Shown here in pieces: positions 53,723 to 63,732 of a stretch of 64,000 nt of DNA. Origin of the DNA: Calothrix sp. HK-06. Lineage in GTDB: Bacteria > Cyanobacteriota > Cyanobacteriia > Cyanobacteriales > Nostocaceae. The notes beneath the pieces were generated by a model. It was not told the DNA's origin. It did no database searches and saw nothing but the letters and a program-made list of their open reading frames with translations. A program made the position numbers and the translations under genes. Each line of letters opens with the position of its first letter. Position 1 is the stretch's first letter. The stretch spans positions 62,001 to 126,000 of the forward strand of contig NZ_MRCD01000015.1 in NCBI RefSeq assembly GCF_001904745.1, written 5' to 3'.

Positions 53723-56263
53723 GTGATTAAACGTTTTGTGATTCCTAGAAATGCCTTAATATTACTAATTATTTGGGGTTTAGGCGCCATATGCGACCGA
53801 GTATGGTTATCATTAGACACCTCAATTCCAGGATGGGACCAATCTGAATATTTGACGGGAACGTTAAATTATTTGCGCGCATTACAAAATATTCATTTGG
53901 ACAGTAGTGAATGGTGGCAAAGCTTCTGGCTACTATCTTCAAAAATTCCACCGCTCACTTATATTATTACAGGCTTTACACAAATCATTTTCGGAGCCGG
54001 ACAAGACGAAGCTATGTTGGTAATGCTGCTGTTTAGTGCAGTATTAATTGTTTCAGTATATAGTTTAGGCAAAGTATTATTTAATGCCACTATTGGACTT
54101 TGGGCAGCTGCTTTATGTCAACTTTTACCTGGACTATACAGGCTCAGACTTCAATTTCTTTTAGATTACCCAGTTGCTGCGACTGTTACTTTTTGTTTCT
54201 TTTGCTTGACTTGGTGGAATCATCCATCACAGTCTGGGAAACTAACTATTTTATCGTTTGCTAAAAGCTGGTGTAAAGTCATTTTATTTGGTGCCTCACT
54301 CGGATTCGCATTATTAATCAAACAAACTGCACTATTATTTCTAATTGTTCCAATTATATGGGTAGTAATTGGCACCTTACGTAAGCATCAGTGGGGTAAA
54401 TCAATCGAATTAGCTGGTGGGATCTGGATATCTAGCTTGATATTTGGTGGTTGGTACCGCACTAACTGGTTAATAATTTTGACAGCAGGGAAACGGGCAA
54501 CTATTGACTCAGCAATCGCAGAAGGAGACCCACCATTAAATACTCTCCAAGCTTGGATGTTTTACTGGCAGCAATTACCCTATCAAGTATCATTACCTTT
54601 ATTACTAGTACCCATATTCTGTTTATTACTTTACTGGGCAAGGTTTGCGGAAAAAAATATTAAAGACTCAGAAAGGCTAAAAATAGGTTATTCGCTACGT
54701 TGGTTAAGTATATTTATAGTAGCTGCATATTTGCTGACTTCTTTAAATATCAATAAAGATGAACGCTATATAGTACCGTATTTACCTGTACTATCTATAC
54801 TTTTGGCATATGGGTTGACAAGAACTCAAAGTATTTTAGGAAAACGTATTCGTTGGGGAACTTTGGGTTTAGCAGTTTTATTAATGTTGTCTAATTTATT
54901 TCCTGTAGTTAGTACATCAGTGCTAACTACAACTTTGAGTCCAAACGGTAAATATCGTCCTGACTCGCAACCTCCATTACCCCATAAAGAAGTAATTGCA
55001 GAAATTATCCGTACTGAACCATATTTACGTTCGACCTTGGGAGTGTTGCCTTCGACATCGAAAATAAACCAACATAATCTTAATTATTATGGGGCCTTAG
55101 CAAAATTTCAAGTATATGGGCGCCAAGTCGGAGTAAGAAAAAGACAAATAGAGCAAGATACTCGCTCACTGGGATGGTTTATTACAAAAACAGGTGAACA
55201 AGGTTCTGTACCATCATCACAAAAAGATATTGTTCAGGCAGTAGAAACATCACCTGACTTTGAACTGCACTCACAATGGCAGTTGAGTGACGGTAGTTTG
55301 CGACTATATCATCGAAAATCTCCATCCGTCGAAGTCATATCACGACCACTTGAATATTCATCGCTAGATATATATCGAGAAAAAAGTGTTGCTCCAGTTC
55401 CCATAACTTTAACGAATGTTACCCTTCCTAAAACTGCTCCTGCTGGAGTGAGTGTACCAGTTACCTACAAATGGTCAGGTTCTTGGGATGAATTCAAAAA
55501 CGGATTAGTACTACTGACTTGGCACAAGCAAGATAAAACCATTAATACAAATACAAGCTTTTCACATGACCATGCATTAGGTATGGGAAATTTATATACA
55601 GGAATCAAAAAACCCGAAGGTACTTTCCAAGTAATTGAACGTACAGCAATGTTGCCACCTGCTGGTATTGAACCAGGTAATTACATTCTGCAAGCGACCT
55701 TCTTAAATATAATTTCTGGAGAAACTTATCCAATTTATACACCAGGTATTAATTTCAATATTGACCCTAACTCTCAAAGTACACAGGCGCCTGAATTAGA
55801 TTTAGTAACACAACTAAATAATTTGTCAGCAAATTTACCTAAAGGTACTGAAGCAGTAGAAAAAATATTTGCTGAAGTTGCACGCATCAATCAATACGAC
55901 CCCATACAAGATTACTTATCGCAAGCACGACTTGCTGCTGAGTATCGATTAGACCATATAGGCGCCAATTCTAACTTAGCGTATTCAGTTGCGCTCACAA
56001 ACGTGCTACAAAGAAGGATAAAAGGCGCCATTTCATCTTTACAAAGAGTAACTCAAATCGATGCACAAAATCCATTTGCATGGGCATATCTAGCATTTGT
56101 GCGTCTGTATAATTGGCAACCTAAACAAGCAGAAGCAGCATTGAAACCAGCATTAGAAATGAATCCCAACCAACGTGAATTTAAAGCATTAGCAGGAGTA
56201 GCAGCACTTATGCGACTCAACATCATCAAAGCTTGGCAAAACTTAAAAGAGTTAGTTGTTTAA
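53723..56263 (+). CDS. GT39-like membrane glycosyltransferase with C-terminal TPR region
   Basis: 846 aa from a GTG with AGGTGAT upstream. The first loop carries an Asp-rich motif (SIPGWDQSEYLTGTLNYLRA), as in ArnT/PMT-like GT-C glycosyltransferases. About ten membrane helices follow (to ~residue 410). A large extracytoplasmic region with a beta domain (about 540-690) comes next, then TPR-like helices at the end (ALTNVLQRRIKGAISSLQRV, PKQAEAALKPALEMNPNQ). It probably transfers a sugar from a lipid-linked donor; acceptor unknown. Confidence 0.8.
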   Translation: MIKRFVIPRNALILLIIWGLGAICDRVWLSLDTSIPGWDQSEYLTGTLNYLRALQNIHLDSSEWWQSFWLLSSKIPPLTYIITGFTQIIFGAGQDEAMLVMLLFSAVLIVSVYSLGKVLFNATIGLWAAALCQLLPGLYRLRLQFLLDYPVAATVTFCFFCLTWWNHPSQSGKLTILSFAKSWCKVILFGASLGFALLIKQTALLFLIVPIIWVVIGTLRKHQWGKSIELAGGIWISSLIFGGWYRTNWLIILTAGKRATIDSAIAEGDPPLNTLQAWMFYWQQLPYQVSLPLLLVPIFCLLLYWARFAEKNIKDSERLKIGYSLRWLSIFIVAAYLLTSLNINKDERYIVPYLPVLSILLAYGLTRTQSILGKRIRWGTLGLAVLLMLSNLFPVVSTSVLTTTLSPNGKYRPDSQPPLPHKEVIAEIIRTEPYLRSTLGVLPSTSKINQHNLNYYGALAKFQVYGRQVGVRKRQIEQDTRSLGWFITKTGEQGSVPSSQKDIVQAVETSPDFELHSQWQLSDGSLRLYHRKSPSVEVISRPLEYSSLDIYREKSVAPVPITLTNVTLPKTAPAGVSVPVTYKWSGSWDEFKNGLVLLTWHKQDKTINTNTSFSHDHALGMGNLYTGIKKPEGTFQVIERTAMLPPAGIEPGNYILQATFLNIISGETYPIYTPGINFNIDPNSQSTQAPELDLVTQLNNLSANLPKGTEAVEKIFAEVARINQYDPIQDYLSQARLAAEYRLDHIGANSNLAYSVALTNVLQRRIKGAISSLQRVTQIDAQNPFAWAYLAFVRLYNWQPKQAEAALKPALEMNPNQREFKALAGVAALMRLNIIKAWQNLKELVV

Positions 56264-56281
56264 CTCAGCACGAGCGCACTT

Positions 56282-58270
56282 TTAACTTAAATACTTAACT
56301 AGGACTGACTCTAATTGAAAAATACCGATAGGTTTGCTCAAACAGTCCACAGCACCTGCTTGTAAAAATCTTTCCCTATCCCCCATTCCCATTGTTGTCA
56401 TCACAACTACAGGAATTTCTTGTAAACCTTGCTGTCGCTTTAAACTTATTAGTAAATCAAGTCCGTTTACATCTCCAGGTAAATGCACATCAAGTAAAAT
56501 TAAATTGGGTTTAAATATATGAACTCGTGTAATAAATCTTTCTGCTGTCAGCATTAATTCGACTTCATAGCCTATTGTTTGTAAGTAATCTTGCACTAAT
56601 ATAGCTGTATGTCCATCGTCTTCTACTAACAAAATGCGTTTAACAGCTTGTCCTGAAGATGTATTTGGGTAAACATAATCTTTATGTGCTGAATCTGATT
56701 CCAATGTTACATCAGGAACTGAGTCATTTTGCACATTGCTTTGTTGCGGTTGTGCTGGTAGTAATAAAGTAAACCTACTTCCTACACCTAAAGTTGATTC
56801 TACCGTCAAATCCCCACCATGTAAACGCGCCAGCTTTCGTGTTAATGCTAATCCTAAACCAGTACCTTCATACTGGCGATTAAGTTGATTATCAAGTTGC
56901 CTAAATGGTTCAAACAATGATTGAAAATTGCTAGGTTCTATACCTATACCAGTATCAGTAACAATAAATGCAATTCCATGCTCTACTTGTTTTACTTCTA
57001 ATGATATTGTACCGGATTGAGTAAACTTAATTGCATTTGTTAATAAGTTTAACAGCATTTGCTTGAGGCGCCGTTCATCTGCTATACAAGTTTCTAAACC
57101 TGTTTCTATATTATCGACAAGTTGTAACTTTCTGATATTCGCACTTTCTAACACTGTTGAAATAACGTTTCTGACAATATCGGATATAGATAAAGAAATC
57201 AATATCAATTCTTCTCTACCCGCTTCGACTTTCGACAAATCTAAAATATCATTAATTAATGCAAGCAAATGTTCACCGCTTGTATATATACAATTAATAT
57301 ACTCATGCTGCTTCTCATTTAATGTCCCTACCACTTCTTGCTGAAGTAATTGTGATAACCCCATAATTGCATTTAAAGGAGTTCGTAGTTCATGACTCAT
57401 AGTAGCTAAAAAAGCACTTTTTGCCTTACTGCCAGCTTCAGCAGCTTCTTTACTTTCTCTAAGTTTTAATTCAGTTCTTTTACGTTCTGTAACATCTTCA
57501 ACCATTGCCAGAAAAAAACTTGCCTCGTTCGTTGTAGTGTTAACTAAAGAAACATTAAGATGTGCCCAAACTAAGCGACCATCTTTATGTAAAAACTGTT
57601 GCTCCATTTCAAAGCGTTCTTGACTATTTGTAAACAATTGATAATTTAGCTTAGTTTGTGCCGTAATATCTTCTTCACAAATAAAATCTACTAACTCTTT
57701 AGAGCAAAGTTCTTTGTAGTTATACCCTAATATATGGCAAAGCGCGGGATTTACATCAATTATCCGTGCGTTCATATCTAATAAACCTATTCCAATCGAA
57801 GAACGCTCAAAAATAGCTCTTAACTGCGCTTCATTTTTGGATAAAAACTTTAATGATCTTGAAGAGCGTTGTTCAACAGCACGTAATAAAGTACGTCGTA
57901 AAGATTGTGGAGTTATCTCACTTTTAATTAAATAATCATCTGCTCCTGCTGCAATTGCTCTTTGTAACAGATTTTCATCATCCTTATCACTTATCACAAT
58001 AATTACTATGTTTGTATTAAATGCATTTATCAGTTCTATATAATCTAAATCAGAAATATTATTGAAATATAAATCTAATATAACAGCATCAATATTGAAA
58101 TTCATATTTTCTAATATTGATAAAATGTTACTAAAATTATTGTCTTTTTCTATAATCTCTATGTAACTATTGGCGCCTGCTTGTTCAAAAATATCTTCCA
58201 ATTTATTAGATTGGGTGCGAGAATTTTCAACGCTAGCAAACAGTATTATTTTTATTGGTTGATACACCAT
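56282..58270 (-). CDS. Hybrid histidine kinase (REC-PAS-HisKA-HATPase-REC)
   Basis: 662 aa from the ATG at 58270; a TTG at 58303 is the alternative. Order: a divergent N-terminal receiver (DAVILDLYFN, ending DDYLIKSE), a PAS domain with PAC (ERSSIGIGLLDMNARIIDVN ... DVTERKR) and a phosphoacceptor H-box SHELRTPLNA. An ATPase domain (NLLTNAIKFT, DTGIGI, GTGLGLALTRKL) and a C-terminal receiver (LLVEDD, Asp in LILLDVHLP, Lys in CLSKPIG) complete it. No membrane segment, so it is a cytosolic sensor; signal unknown. The orientation converges with the GT39 gene. Confidence 0.92.
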   Translation of the reverse strand: MVYQPIKIILFASVENSRTQSNKLEDIFEQAGANSYIEIIEKDNNFSNILSILENMNFNIDAVILDLYFNNISDLDYIELINAFNTNIVIIVISDKDDENLLQRAIAAGADDYLIKSEITPQSLRRTLLRAVEQRSSRSLKFLSKNEAQLRAIFERSSIGIGLLDMNARIIDVNPALCHILGYNYKELCSKELVDFICEEDITAQTKLNYQLFTNSQERFEMEQQFLHKDGRLVWAHLNVSLVNTTTNEASFFLAMVEDVTERKRTELKLRESKEAAEAGSKAKSAFLATMSHELRTPLNAIMGLSQLLQQEVVGTLNEKQHEYINCIYTSGEHLLALINDILDLSKVEAGREELILISLSISDIVRNVISTVLESANIRKLQLVDNIETGLETCIADERRLKQMLLNLLTNAIKFTQSGTISLEVKQVEHGIAFIVTDTGIGIEPSNFQSLFEPFRQLDNQLNRQYEGTGLGLALTRKLARLHGGDLTVESTLGVGSRFTLLLPAQPQQSNVQNDSVPDVTLESDSAHKDYVYPNTSSGQAVKRILLVEDDGHTAILVQDYLQTIGYEVELMLTAERFITRVHIFKPNLILLDVHLPGDVNGLDLLISLKRQQGLQEIPVVVMTTMGMGDRERFLQAGAVDCLSKPIGIFQLESVLVKYLS

Positions 58271-58390
58271 GCTTTTCACCAACGGAACAATAGTATAAAG
58301 CAATTTAGAAATTATGTTAATATTTCTTCATTAAAATAATTTGTCGATAAACAGATAGTATCAATAATTACATGAAAACTATATTACTCC

Positions 58391-58406
58391 AAGAAACCGG
58401 GTTTCT
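58391..58406. repeat. Solo AAGAAACCGGGTTTCT palindrome
   Basis: A single 16-bp arm of the paired-palindrome family, in the promoter region between the divergent hybrid kinase and cobalamin-binding gene. The second arm is missing. Confidence 0.6.
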
Positions 58407-58531
58407 AGGATTTTGATAGTACTCCGGCGCCACAGCTTGATATTTTTGAAGTAACATGCCTGAAGAAAGATATACAAGAGATATAATTTTGGCACAATTA
58501 AATAAATAATAGCTGTCGTGGAGGTGTTGCA

Positions 58532-59461
58532 ATGAAGGAAAGCGTTAGAATCGTATCGCTAATTCCTAGTGGTACAGAAATACTGGCTTCACTCGGACTT
58601 ATAGACAAAATTGTTGGCAGATCCCACGAGTGCGACTATCCAGAAGAAGTGCAAAATCTTCCTGTTTGTACCCAAGCACGACTGAATACAAATGCTCAGA
58701 GTCAAGAAATTCACTCAGAAGTCAATAATTTGCTACAAAATGCTCTGAGTATTTACCAAATTAAAACAGATATTTTAGAGAAATTACAGCCTACTCACAT
58801 TGTGACTCAAGACCAATGCGATATTTGTGCTGTCAGTTTGAACGATGTAGAGAAAGCAGTTGCAAACTTAACCAATAGTCCACCAAAAATTATTTCCCTA
58901 CAACCCAATGTTCTTAAAGATGTTTGGACCGATATTGAAAATGTAGGACATGTGTTCGATGTTGATTCGCTCAAAGTTATTGAAAATTTAGAAGCGCGCG
59001 TTAAAATAGTTCAACAACGTACTAAAGGTCTTTCTGCGACTGAAGTGTTACCAAGTGTGGCATGTATTGAATGGACAGACCCACTAATGGTAGCTGCAAA
59101 CTGGATTCCAGAATTAGTTGAATTAGCTGGTGGAAGACCATTATTTGGTGTAACGGGTCAAGACTCTACTCAACTAAAGTGGGAGAATTTGATAGAAAGT
59201 AACCCAGATATAGTTATTTTCATGCCTTGTGGATTTGATTTGAATCGAACTCGAACAGAAACGCAGCTACTTATAAGTCGTCCCGAATGGCAAAAATTAC
59301 ATTGTGCCAAATCTGGAAGAGTCTATATTACAGATGGAAATGCTTACTTTAACCGTCCTGGTCCAAGGTTAGTTGAGTCGTTAGAAGTTCTAGCTGAAAT
59401 ATTACACCCAGAGATATTCCAATATGGCTATAAAGGAAAAGCCTGGGATGTTTTACAGTAA
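58532..59461 (+). CDS. Cobalamin-binding (BtuF-like) protein without signal peptide
   Basis: 309 aa. A periplasmic-binding-protein fold of the BtuF/FecB class: RIVSLIPSGTEILASLGLID at the start, GRSHECDYPEEV, LQPTHIVTQDQCDICAVS, PELVELAGGRPLFG and ESNPDIVIFMPCGFD. There is no signal peptide or lipobox and no ABC permease or ATPase gene nearby, so it may act in the cytosol (corrinoid or haem binding) rather than in import. GGAGGTG precedes the ATG. Ligand is inferred from family naming only. Confidence 0.85.
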   Translation: MKESVRIVSLIPSGTEILASLGLIDKIVGRSHECDYPEEVQNLPVCTQARLNTNAQSQEIHSEVNNLLQNALSIYQIKTDILEKLQPTHIVTQDQCDICAVSLNDVEKAVANLTNSPPKIISLQPNVLKDVWTDIENVGHVFDVDSLKVIENLEARVKIVQQRTKGLSATEVLPSVACIEWTDPLMVAANWIPELVELAGGRPLFGVTGQDSTQLKWENLIESNPDIVIFMPCGFDLNRTRTETQLLISRPEWQKLHCAKSGRVYITDGNAYFNRPGPRLVESLEVLAEILHPEIFQYGYKGKAWDVLQ

Positions 59462-59525
59462 ACGCAAGTTGGTTACGCGCTTCGCGTAACCCAACAATTA
59501 ACTCATAGCTCCTAAATCTTAACTT

Positions 59526-59834
59526 TTAACTTAAGTTTTGACTTACTGCTGCGGTATTAACCCATTCAATTAAAGGTTTTAAGTTATTTGGAACAGCGGA
59601 TTCACCGACACTTACAGTATGAGTTTCTCCGTTGTTTTCTACTGTTAAACGATAAAAAAAACTATCTGGTTTAGGGGAAGATGAATCGATATAATCAGGC
59701 AAGTTATAAAAATCTGAGTCTTGCAGTAGTTGCGGAAGTTGCTTTGCTGTCTCTTGGGGAATAGCTGTTGTATCAACTTTTGTGGTTTTTGACATACCAG
59801 CGAAGCCACCAGTACGCTCTAAATAAACTCGCAT
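59526..59834 (-). CDS. Emfourin-like protealysin inhibitor
   Basis: 102 aa. It begins MRVYLERTGGFAGMSKTTKV, the N-terminal R-x-GGFAG pattern of emfourin (M4in), a small protein inhibitor of protealysin-like M4 metalloproteases. The rest (FYNLPDYIDSSSPKPDSFFY, RLTVENNGETHTVSV) fits the ~100-aa inhibitor fold. It lies 107 bases downstream of an M4 protease gene on the same strand, as in known protealysin-emfourin operons. No signal peptide, like its protease partner. Confidence 0.87.
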   Translation of the reverse strand: MRVYLERTGGFAGMSKTTKVDTTAIPQETAKQLPQLLQDSDFYNLPDYIDSSSPKPDSFFYRLTVENNGETHTVSVGESAVPNNLKPLIEWVNTAAVSQNLS

Positions 59835-59941
59835 ATTATATAATGACAGTGTTTTATGATAAAAAACTGGGAAGATAGGTTCATTATCTCCCAGCTAAAT
59901 AACACAAAGCAAACACAATAATAAAATTTAGCAATTCTGAC

Positions 59942-61033
59942 TTATTTTAGAGATACACCTACTTGTTCCCATGCATTTTGTACAGCTTTTTGTTCGTTGC
60001 TGCCTTCTCCATAAAGTTCTGCTGCAACTTGAGATATCAGAAGTGCAGCACTTTTAAAATCTGAACTTGAACGAAGACGGTCACGCAAAGCGATATACCA
60101 AATTTTTCCTGCTTTTTCCCAAGCATAACCACCAATAGCTGTTGCCGCTAGATAAAATGCTCTGTTGGGAATTCCAGAATTAATGTGTACTCCACCATTA
60201 TCCTTGATGCCAGAGTAAAGGTCTTTGTAGTGTGCAGGTTGAGGGTCTTTGCCTAAAACAGGGTCATCATAAGCTGTTCCAGGTTCTTTCATCGAACGAA
60301 TGCCAACACCCTTAACTTTTTCGGTAAATAAACCCTCACCAATAATCCAATCTGCTTGGTCTGCGGTTTGTTTTTTCACCCATTGTTTAACTAAGGTGCC
60401 AAAAACATCTGACATTGACTCATTCAAGGCGCCTGATTCACCAAAATACTTAAGACTAGCTTCACATTGCGTTACACCATGCGTTAACTCATGAGCTATA
60501 ACATCTATACATTTAGTAAAACGCTGAAATATTTCGCCATCACCATCACCATACACCATTTGGTCGCCATTCCAAAAAGCGTTATCGTACTTTACGCCAT
60601 AATGTACAGTTGAATCAAGACGTAAGCCTTTATCATCAATTGAGTTACGCTCTAATACCTCGTAGTAAAAATCGTAAGTCGAACCTGCTGAGTCATACGC
60701 TTCGTTTACTGCTTCGTCGCTACTTGGTGGGTCTCCTTCTGCACGTACCAGTTTACCTGGAAGTAGTTGCATTGTTGCTGCATCATATACAGTACGGCGT
60801 TTTTCTCCAGGTGATACCGCAAAATTGACGTTACCTACAACTCGGCGCCGTCCACGAAATTCTGATGATAAATTTAATGTATGAAATGCCCAGTCACGCA
60901 TTTGCTCACTACCGTTAACCACTAAATTTTCCAGCATGTGTGGTGGAACAACACAGTAGATAGAGCAATATGTATTATTTTTATGCTTTTGGCACCCAAT
61001 CCAACCAAATCCTAATTTTTTACTTTTAGCCAT
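59942..61033 (-). CDS. Protealysin-like M4 metalloprotease
   Basis: 363 aa. A short protealysin-type propeptide (residues 1-62) carries the inhibitory PPHML motif (30-34). The thermolysin-like domain has HELTH (181-185), zinc ligand Glu205 in GALNESMSD and catalytic His283 in NGGVHINSGIPN. No signal peptide, as in protealysins. The propeptide has extra cysteines (Cys14, Cys23, Cys27). The downstream emfourin gene supplies a dedicated inhibitor. Protease-inhibitor pairs of this kind have been linked to bacterial interactions with other cells; the role here is open. Confidence 0.93.
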   Translation of the reverse strand: MAKSKKLGFGWIGCQKHKNNTYCSIYCVVPPHMLENLVVNGSEQMRDWAFHTLNLSSEFRGRRRVVGNVNFAVSPGEKRRTVYDAATMQLLPGKLVRAEGDPPSSDEAVNEAYDSAGSTYDFYYEVLERNSIDDKGLRLDSTVHYGVKYDNAFWNGDQMVYGDGDGEIFQRFTKCIDVIAHELTHGVTQCEASLKYFGESGALNESMSDVFGTLVKQWVKKQTADQADWIIGEGLFTEKVKGVGIRSMKEPGTAYDDPVLGKDPQPAHYKDLYSGIKDNGGVHINSGIPNRAFYLAATAIGGYAWEKAGKIWYIALRDRLRSSSDFKSAALLISQVAAELYGEGSNEQKAVQNAWEQVGVSLK

Positions 61034-61168
61034 TTGATTAAATTCTCCTTATAATCCAAACTCAATTAACAGCCTGATTTTAGGCACAGGTGTCCCCTAA
61101 TACCAAGCTTCGGTTAGAAAACGTAATTATAAACTTGACCTTAACTGGCCGCCTGGGGGTCAGACCCA

Positions 61169-62650
61169 TCAGTGTAAAAGTCTTTTCTTCAAATCATCAT
61201 ATTTATCTTGACTAAGACGATATACCTCTGGTTGAGGTTTTCCAACTAAATGCCCTTGGATATAACTAACACCGACTTCCCTAAGTGAGCGTAAGCTAAT
61301 AGGTGTAGTTTCATCAATTCCTTCTACAATAACTTTAGCTGGGTTCAAATTATTTGCTCCAACTAAATCGTGAACAAAGCGGATAATAATATCGCTAGAA
61401 TGGTTATAAAGAAGTTCACGGTCAATTTTAACGTGGGATGGATTTAAACCTGCTAATCTTGATACAGAAGCATAACCAACACCAAAATCATCGATCGCAA
61501 AGCGAATTTTGAGTTTGCTTACATATTCTATTAATTGATTTTTAAAATTTTGAAGTGGATTTTTTAATCTTATTCCATCAGCCAATTGTGGTAAATCTGT
61601 TTTTTCAGAAATTTCTAAAACTAAATTTCTTGGGGATATTACTTTATCTTTAATGATTTTTCTTACGGTTTCAAAATATTCCATTCGCATTAACGACTCT
61701 GGGTAAACATTTACTGATAAAGGAACAACTTCACCTGCACGTCTTTGCACTGATTTCCGAGCATGACGATAACGTTCTGTTGCGACATCTAGAAAATGCT
61801 GGTCAAGCACAACGGTAAAATTAGAACCCCATAGCTCTGCTGCTGTAAATAAATCTGAAGGCACCATATGGTTTTTAGGATTGCGTGCTAAAGCTTCCCA
61901 ACCACTTATAAATAAATCCTCTGGTTCAATATGTAAAACTGGCTCAAAATACATCACCATTTGTTTTAACCGCTGACTAAATAGGTCAAATCTTCTGTGA
62001 TATAATGATGATGATACAAAGCCATAATTAAATTTTAAGCTATCTAATATACTTGCTTCAAGGAGTTCGGCTTCGTTATATAATAAACTAGCTTCATAAA
62101 AACTCGAAATAATTTTACCGAATACTTCTGTTAAATATTCAGATACAACTAATCCATAGACTACCATTATCTCAGCTTTAGGTACTGTTTTAATAGGTAA
62201 TGCTATAAATACTTTTAAGGCGCCTTGATTATCATTGTACCTACTATATATACCGAATTGGGCTGGATTAAAAATATACTCGTCATTAATTACAGGTAAA
62301 ATGCTATGAGTTATAACATCTTCACAATCTTTTGCTTCTATCTCAGTAGAATTACTTTGCGACTTAACACCCCAAGTTAATTGATGATTTTCAAGTATAA
62401 AACAATTGGAGGCGCCTGAAGCAGCAACAATAGCATTAAGGGCTGTAATTGATGCACTCGAATGGGCATTCGATTTAAATTTAACAATCAATTCATCAAT
62501 AAAGTCTTCGTAATACTCTAAATGGCTATGTAAATATTTAGGTTGCTGGTTAAAAATACTTACCTCTTCTGATTCGTCAAGAAAGTCTAATCTTATATTA
62601 CCCAAATCTTTTTCACCTGTAGACTGTTGAGAATGTTGCAATTGATTCAT
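61169..62650 (-). CDS. EAL-domain protein (c-di-GMP phosphodiesterase-like) with GAF-like N-terminus
   Basis: 493 aa from the ATG at 62650 (GTG 62671 possible). Residues ~60-210 look like a GAF-type sensor (SASITALNAIVAASGASNCF). The C-terminal EAL domain keeps GWEALAR, the Asn in SVNVYPESL, LVLEISEKT, AIDDFGVGYASVSRL, VKIDREL, VEGIDE and IQGHLVGKP. Most catalytic metal and base residues are thus present, so it probably hydrolyses c-di-GMP. Cytosolic; signal unknown. Confidence 0.87.
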   Translation of the reverse strand: MNQLQHSQQSTGEKDLGNIRLDFLDESEEVSIFNQQPKYLHSHLEYYEDFIDELIVKFKSNAHSSASITALNAIVAASGASNCFILENHQLTWGVKSQSNSTEIEAKDCEDVITHSILPVINDEYIFNPAQFGIYSRYNDNQGALKVFIALPIKTVPKAEIMVVYGLVVSEYLTEVFGKIISSFYEASLLYNEAELLEASILDSLKFNYGFVSSSLYHRRFDLFSQRLKQMVMYFEPVLHIEPEDLFISGWEALARNPKNHMVPSDLFTAAELWGSNFTVVLDQHFLDVATERYRHARKSVQRRAGEVVPLSVNVYPESLMRMEYFETVRKIIKDKVISPRNLVLEISEKTDLPQLADGIRLKNPLQNFKNQLIEYVSKLKIRFAIDDFGVGYASVSRLAGLNPSHVKIDRELLYNHSSDIIIRFVHDLVGANNLNPAKVIVEGIDETTPISLRSLREVGVSYIQGHLVGKPQPEVYRLSQDKYDDLKKRLLH

Positions 62651-62928
62651 AACTTTTATAAGTGCTAGCACTATTTTATACTATCCCTCTTAGTTAACAC
62701 AGGAAACTCAAGGGGTAAAGTACAACTAAAAAGAAGTTACTTGACGGAAAAATCGAACCTATTGCCATCTAACGTACTTAGTTCTAATAATATCTTAGCT
62801 ATTTAGGTATAGATTTGAATTTGAATCAAATTATTTGCAACAATACAATAAAATGTAATATTATTTGAATCAAAAACTTAAAATTGAGTTTATAATCTCA
62901 ATTATGGTTTATTGCAGATTTTAGCTTT

Positions 62929-63248
62929 ATGTACAGCAAAGATACAGAAAAATCGATTACTATCAGGATTGATCAAGGTTTAATTTGTTTGTTAATACCC
63001 GAACAATGAAATAACCGTAAGCAAGTAAGGTTAGCTCTAGGTTTGCCTGATACTCCAGAAGGGCACGGTTTATTGGACAAATTTTGTAAAAAATAGACAT
63101 GTCCAATTATTAAGTCATGGGTTCCAGTCCAGAAACAACGCGCCATACCATTATCACTTCTATGATCAATGCTGAAATGGAAATTAGGTATTTAGCTCAA
63201 TTGGTTTGCAATTCACCAGAAATAATTTATAAACATTATATTGGGTAA
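62929..63248 (+). pseudogene. Tyrosine recombinase (integrase) remnant next to tRNA-Ser
   Basis: N-terminal piece: from ATG 62929, SKDTEKSITIRIDQGLICLL, an in-frame TGA where Arg/Gln would be expected, then NRKQVRLALGLPDTPEGHGL. Most of the middle is missing. C-terminal piece (from about 63117): SPETTRHTIITSMINAEMEI, RYLAQLVCNSPEIIYKHYIG, stop at 63246. RHT, the LAQL..xSPE helix and the KHYIG tyrosine are the catalytic-end signature of phage-type integrases. It lies about 0.3 kb beyond the 3' end of tRNA-Ser, the usual place for an integrated element's integrase. Confidence 0.75.
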
Positions 63249-63489
63249 AACATGGAGGCTTAATAATTACTCCACTAAACTTAGATGTTTAGCTCTTAGC
63301 TAGACTTTATCCATTTTTATGCGACGTTCTAAACGTAGGCTGAAACCTTTATGGGACAGTAGTTTTACTTTTTCGATGGAGAGCGTAAACTAGTGACATT
63401 GAAAAAGTTTTTGCCGTCATCTAGGTTTTTTGCCGATAAAGGAAACAAAGTTTTTAATTTTGGATAAAGTCGAGTTTAGATATAACATT

Positions 63490-63510
63490 GCACAGGCAAG
63501 ATGCCTGTGC
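63490..63510. repeat. GCACAGGCAAGATGCCTGTGC palindrome
   Basis: Perfect 21-bp palindrome with a 3-base centre (GCACAGGCA-AGA-TGCCTGTGC), the best copy of the family also at 4975, 29328 and 35491. It lies 33 bases beyond the tRNA-Ser 3' end and may terminate its transcript. Confidence 0.7.
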
Positions 63511-63542
63511 TACAAGTCAATTACAATAGATTGTATAAATTC

Positions 63543-63628
63543 GGAGAGAGAGGGATTCGAACCCTCGTTAAAGTTTCCCCTAAACAACATTTCCAGTGTT
63601 GCGCCTTCAACCACTCGGCCATCTCTCC
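63543..63628 (-). tRNA. tRNA-Ser (anticodon GGA)
   Basis: Minus-strand sequence starts GGAGAGATGGCCGAGTGG and ends GGTTCGAATCCCTCTCTCTC plus C. The acceptor stem GGAGAGA/TCTCTCC pairs fully. The anticodon stem CAACA/TGTTG encloses CTGGAAA, giving anticodon GGA (reads UCC/UCU). The long variable arm is typical of serine tRNAs. 86 nt, with CCA not encoded. Its 3' side faces the integrase remnant. Confidence 0.96.
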
Positions 63629-63732
63629 AAGATGCCACAAGTTAATACTATACAATTGAAATTGAAAAACTGCAATAATATTTTGACTGAAATGCAAAAA
63701 TTTCTATAAATCGCCCAAAACTCAAGATTACA

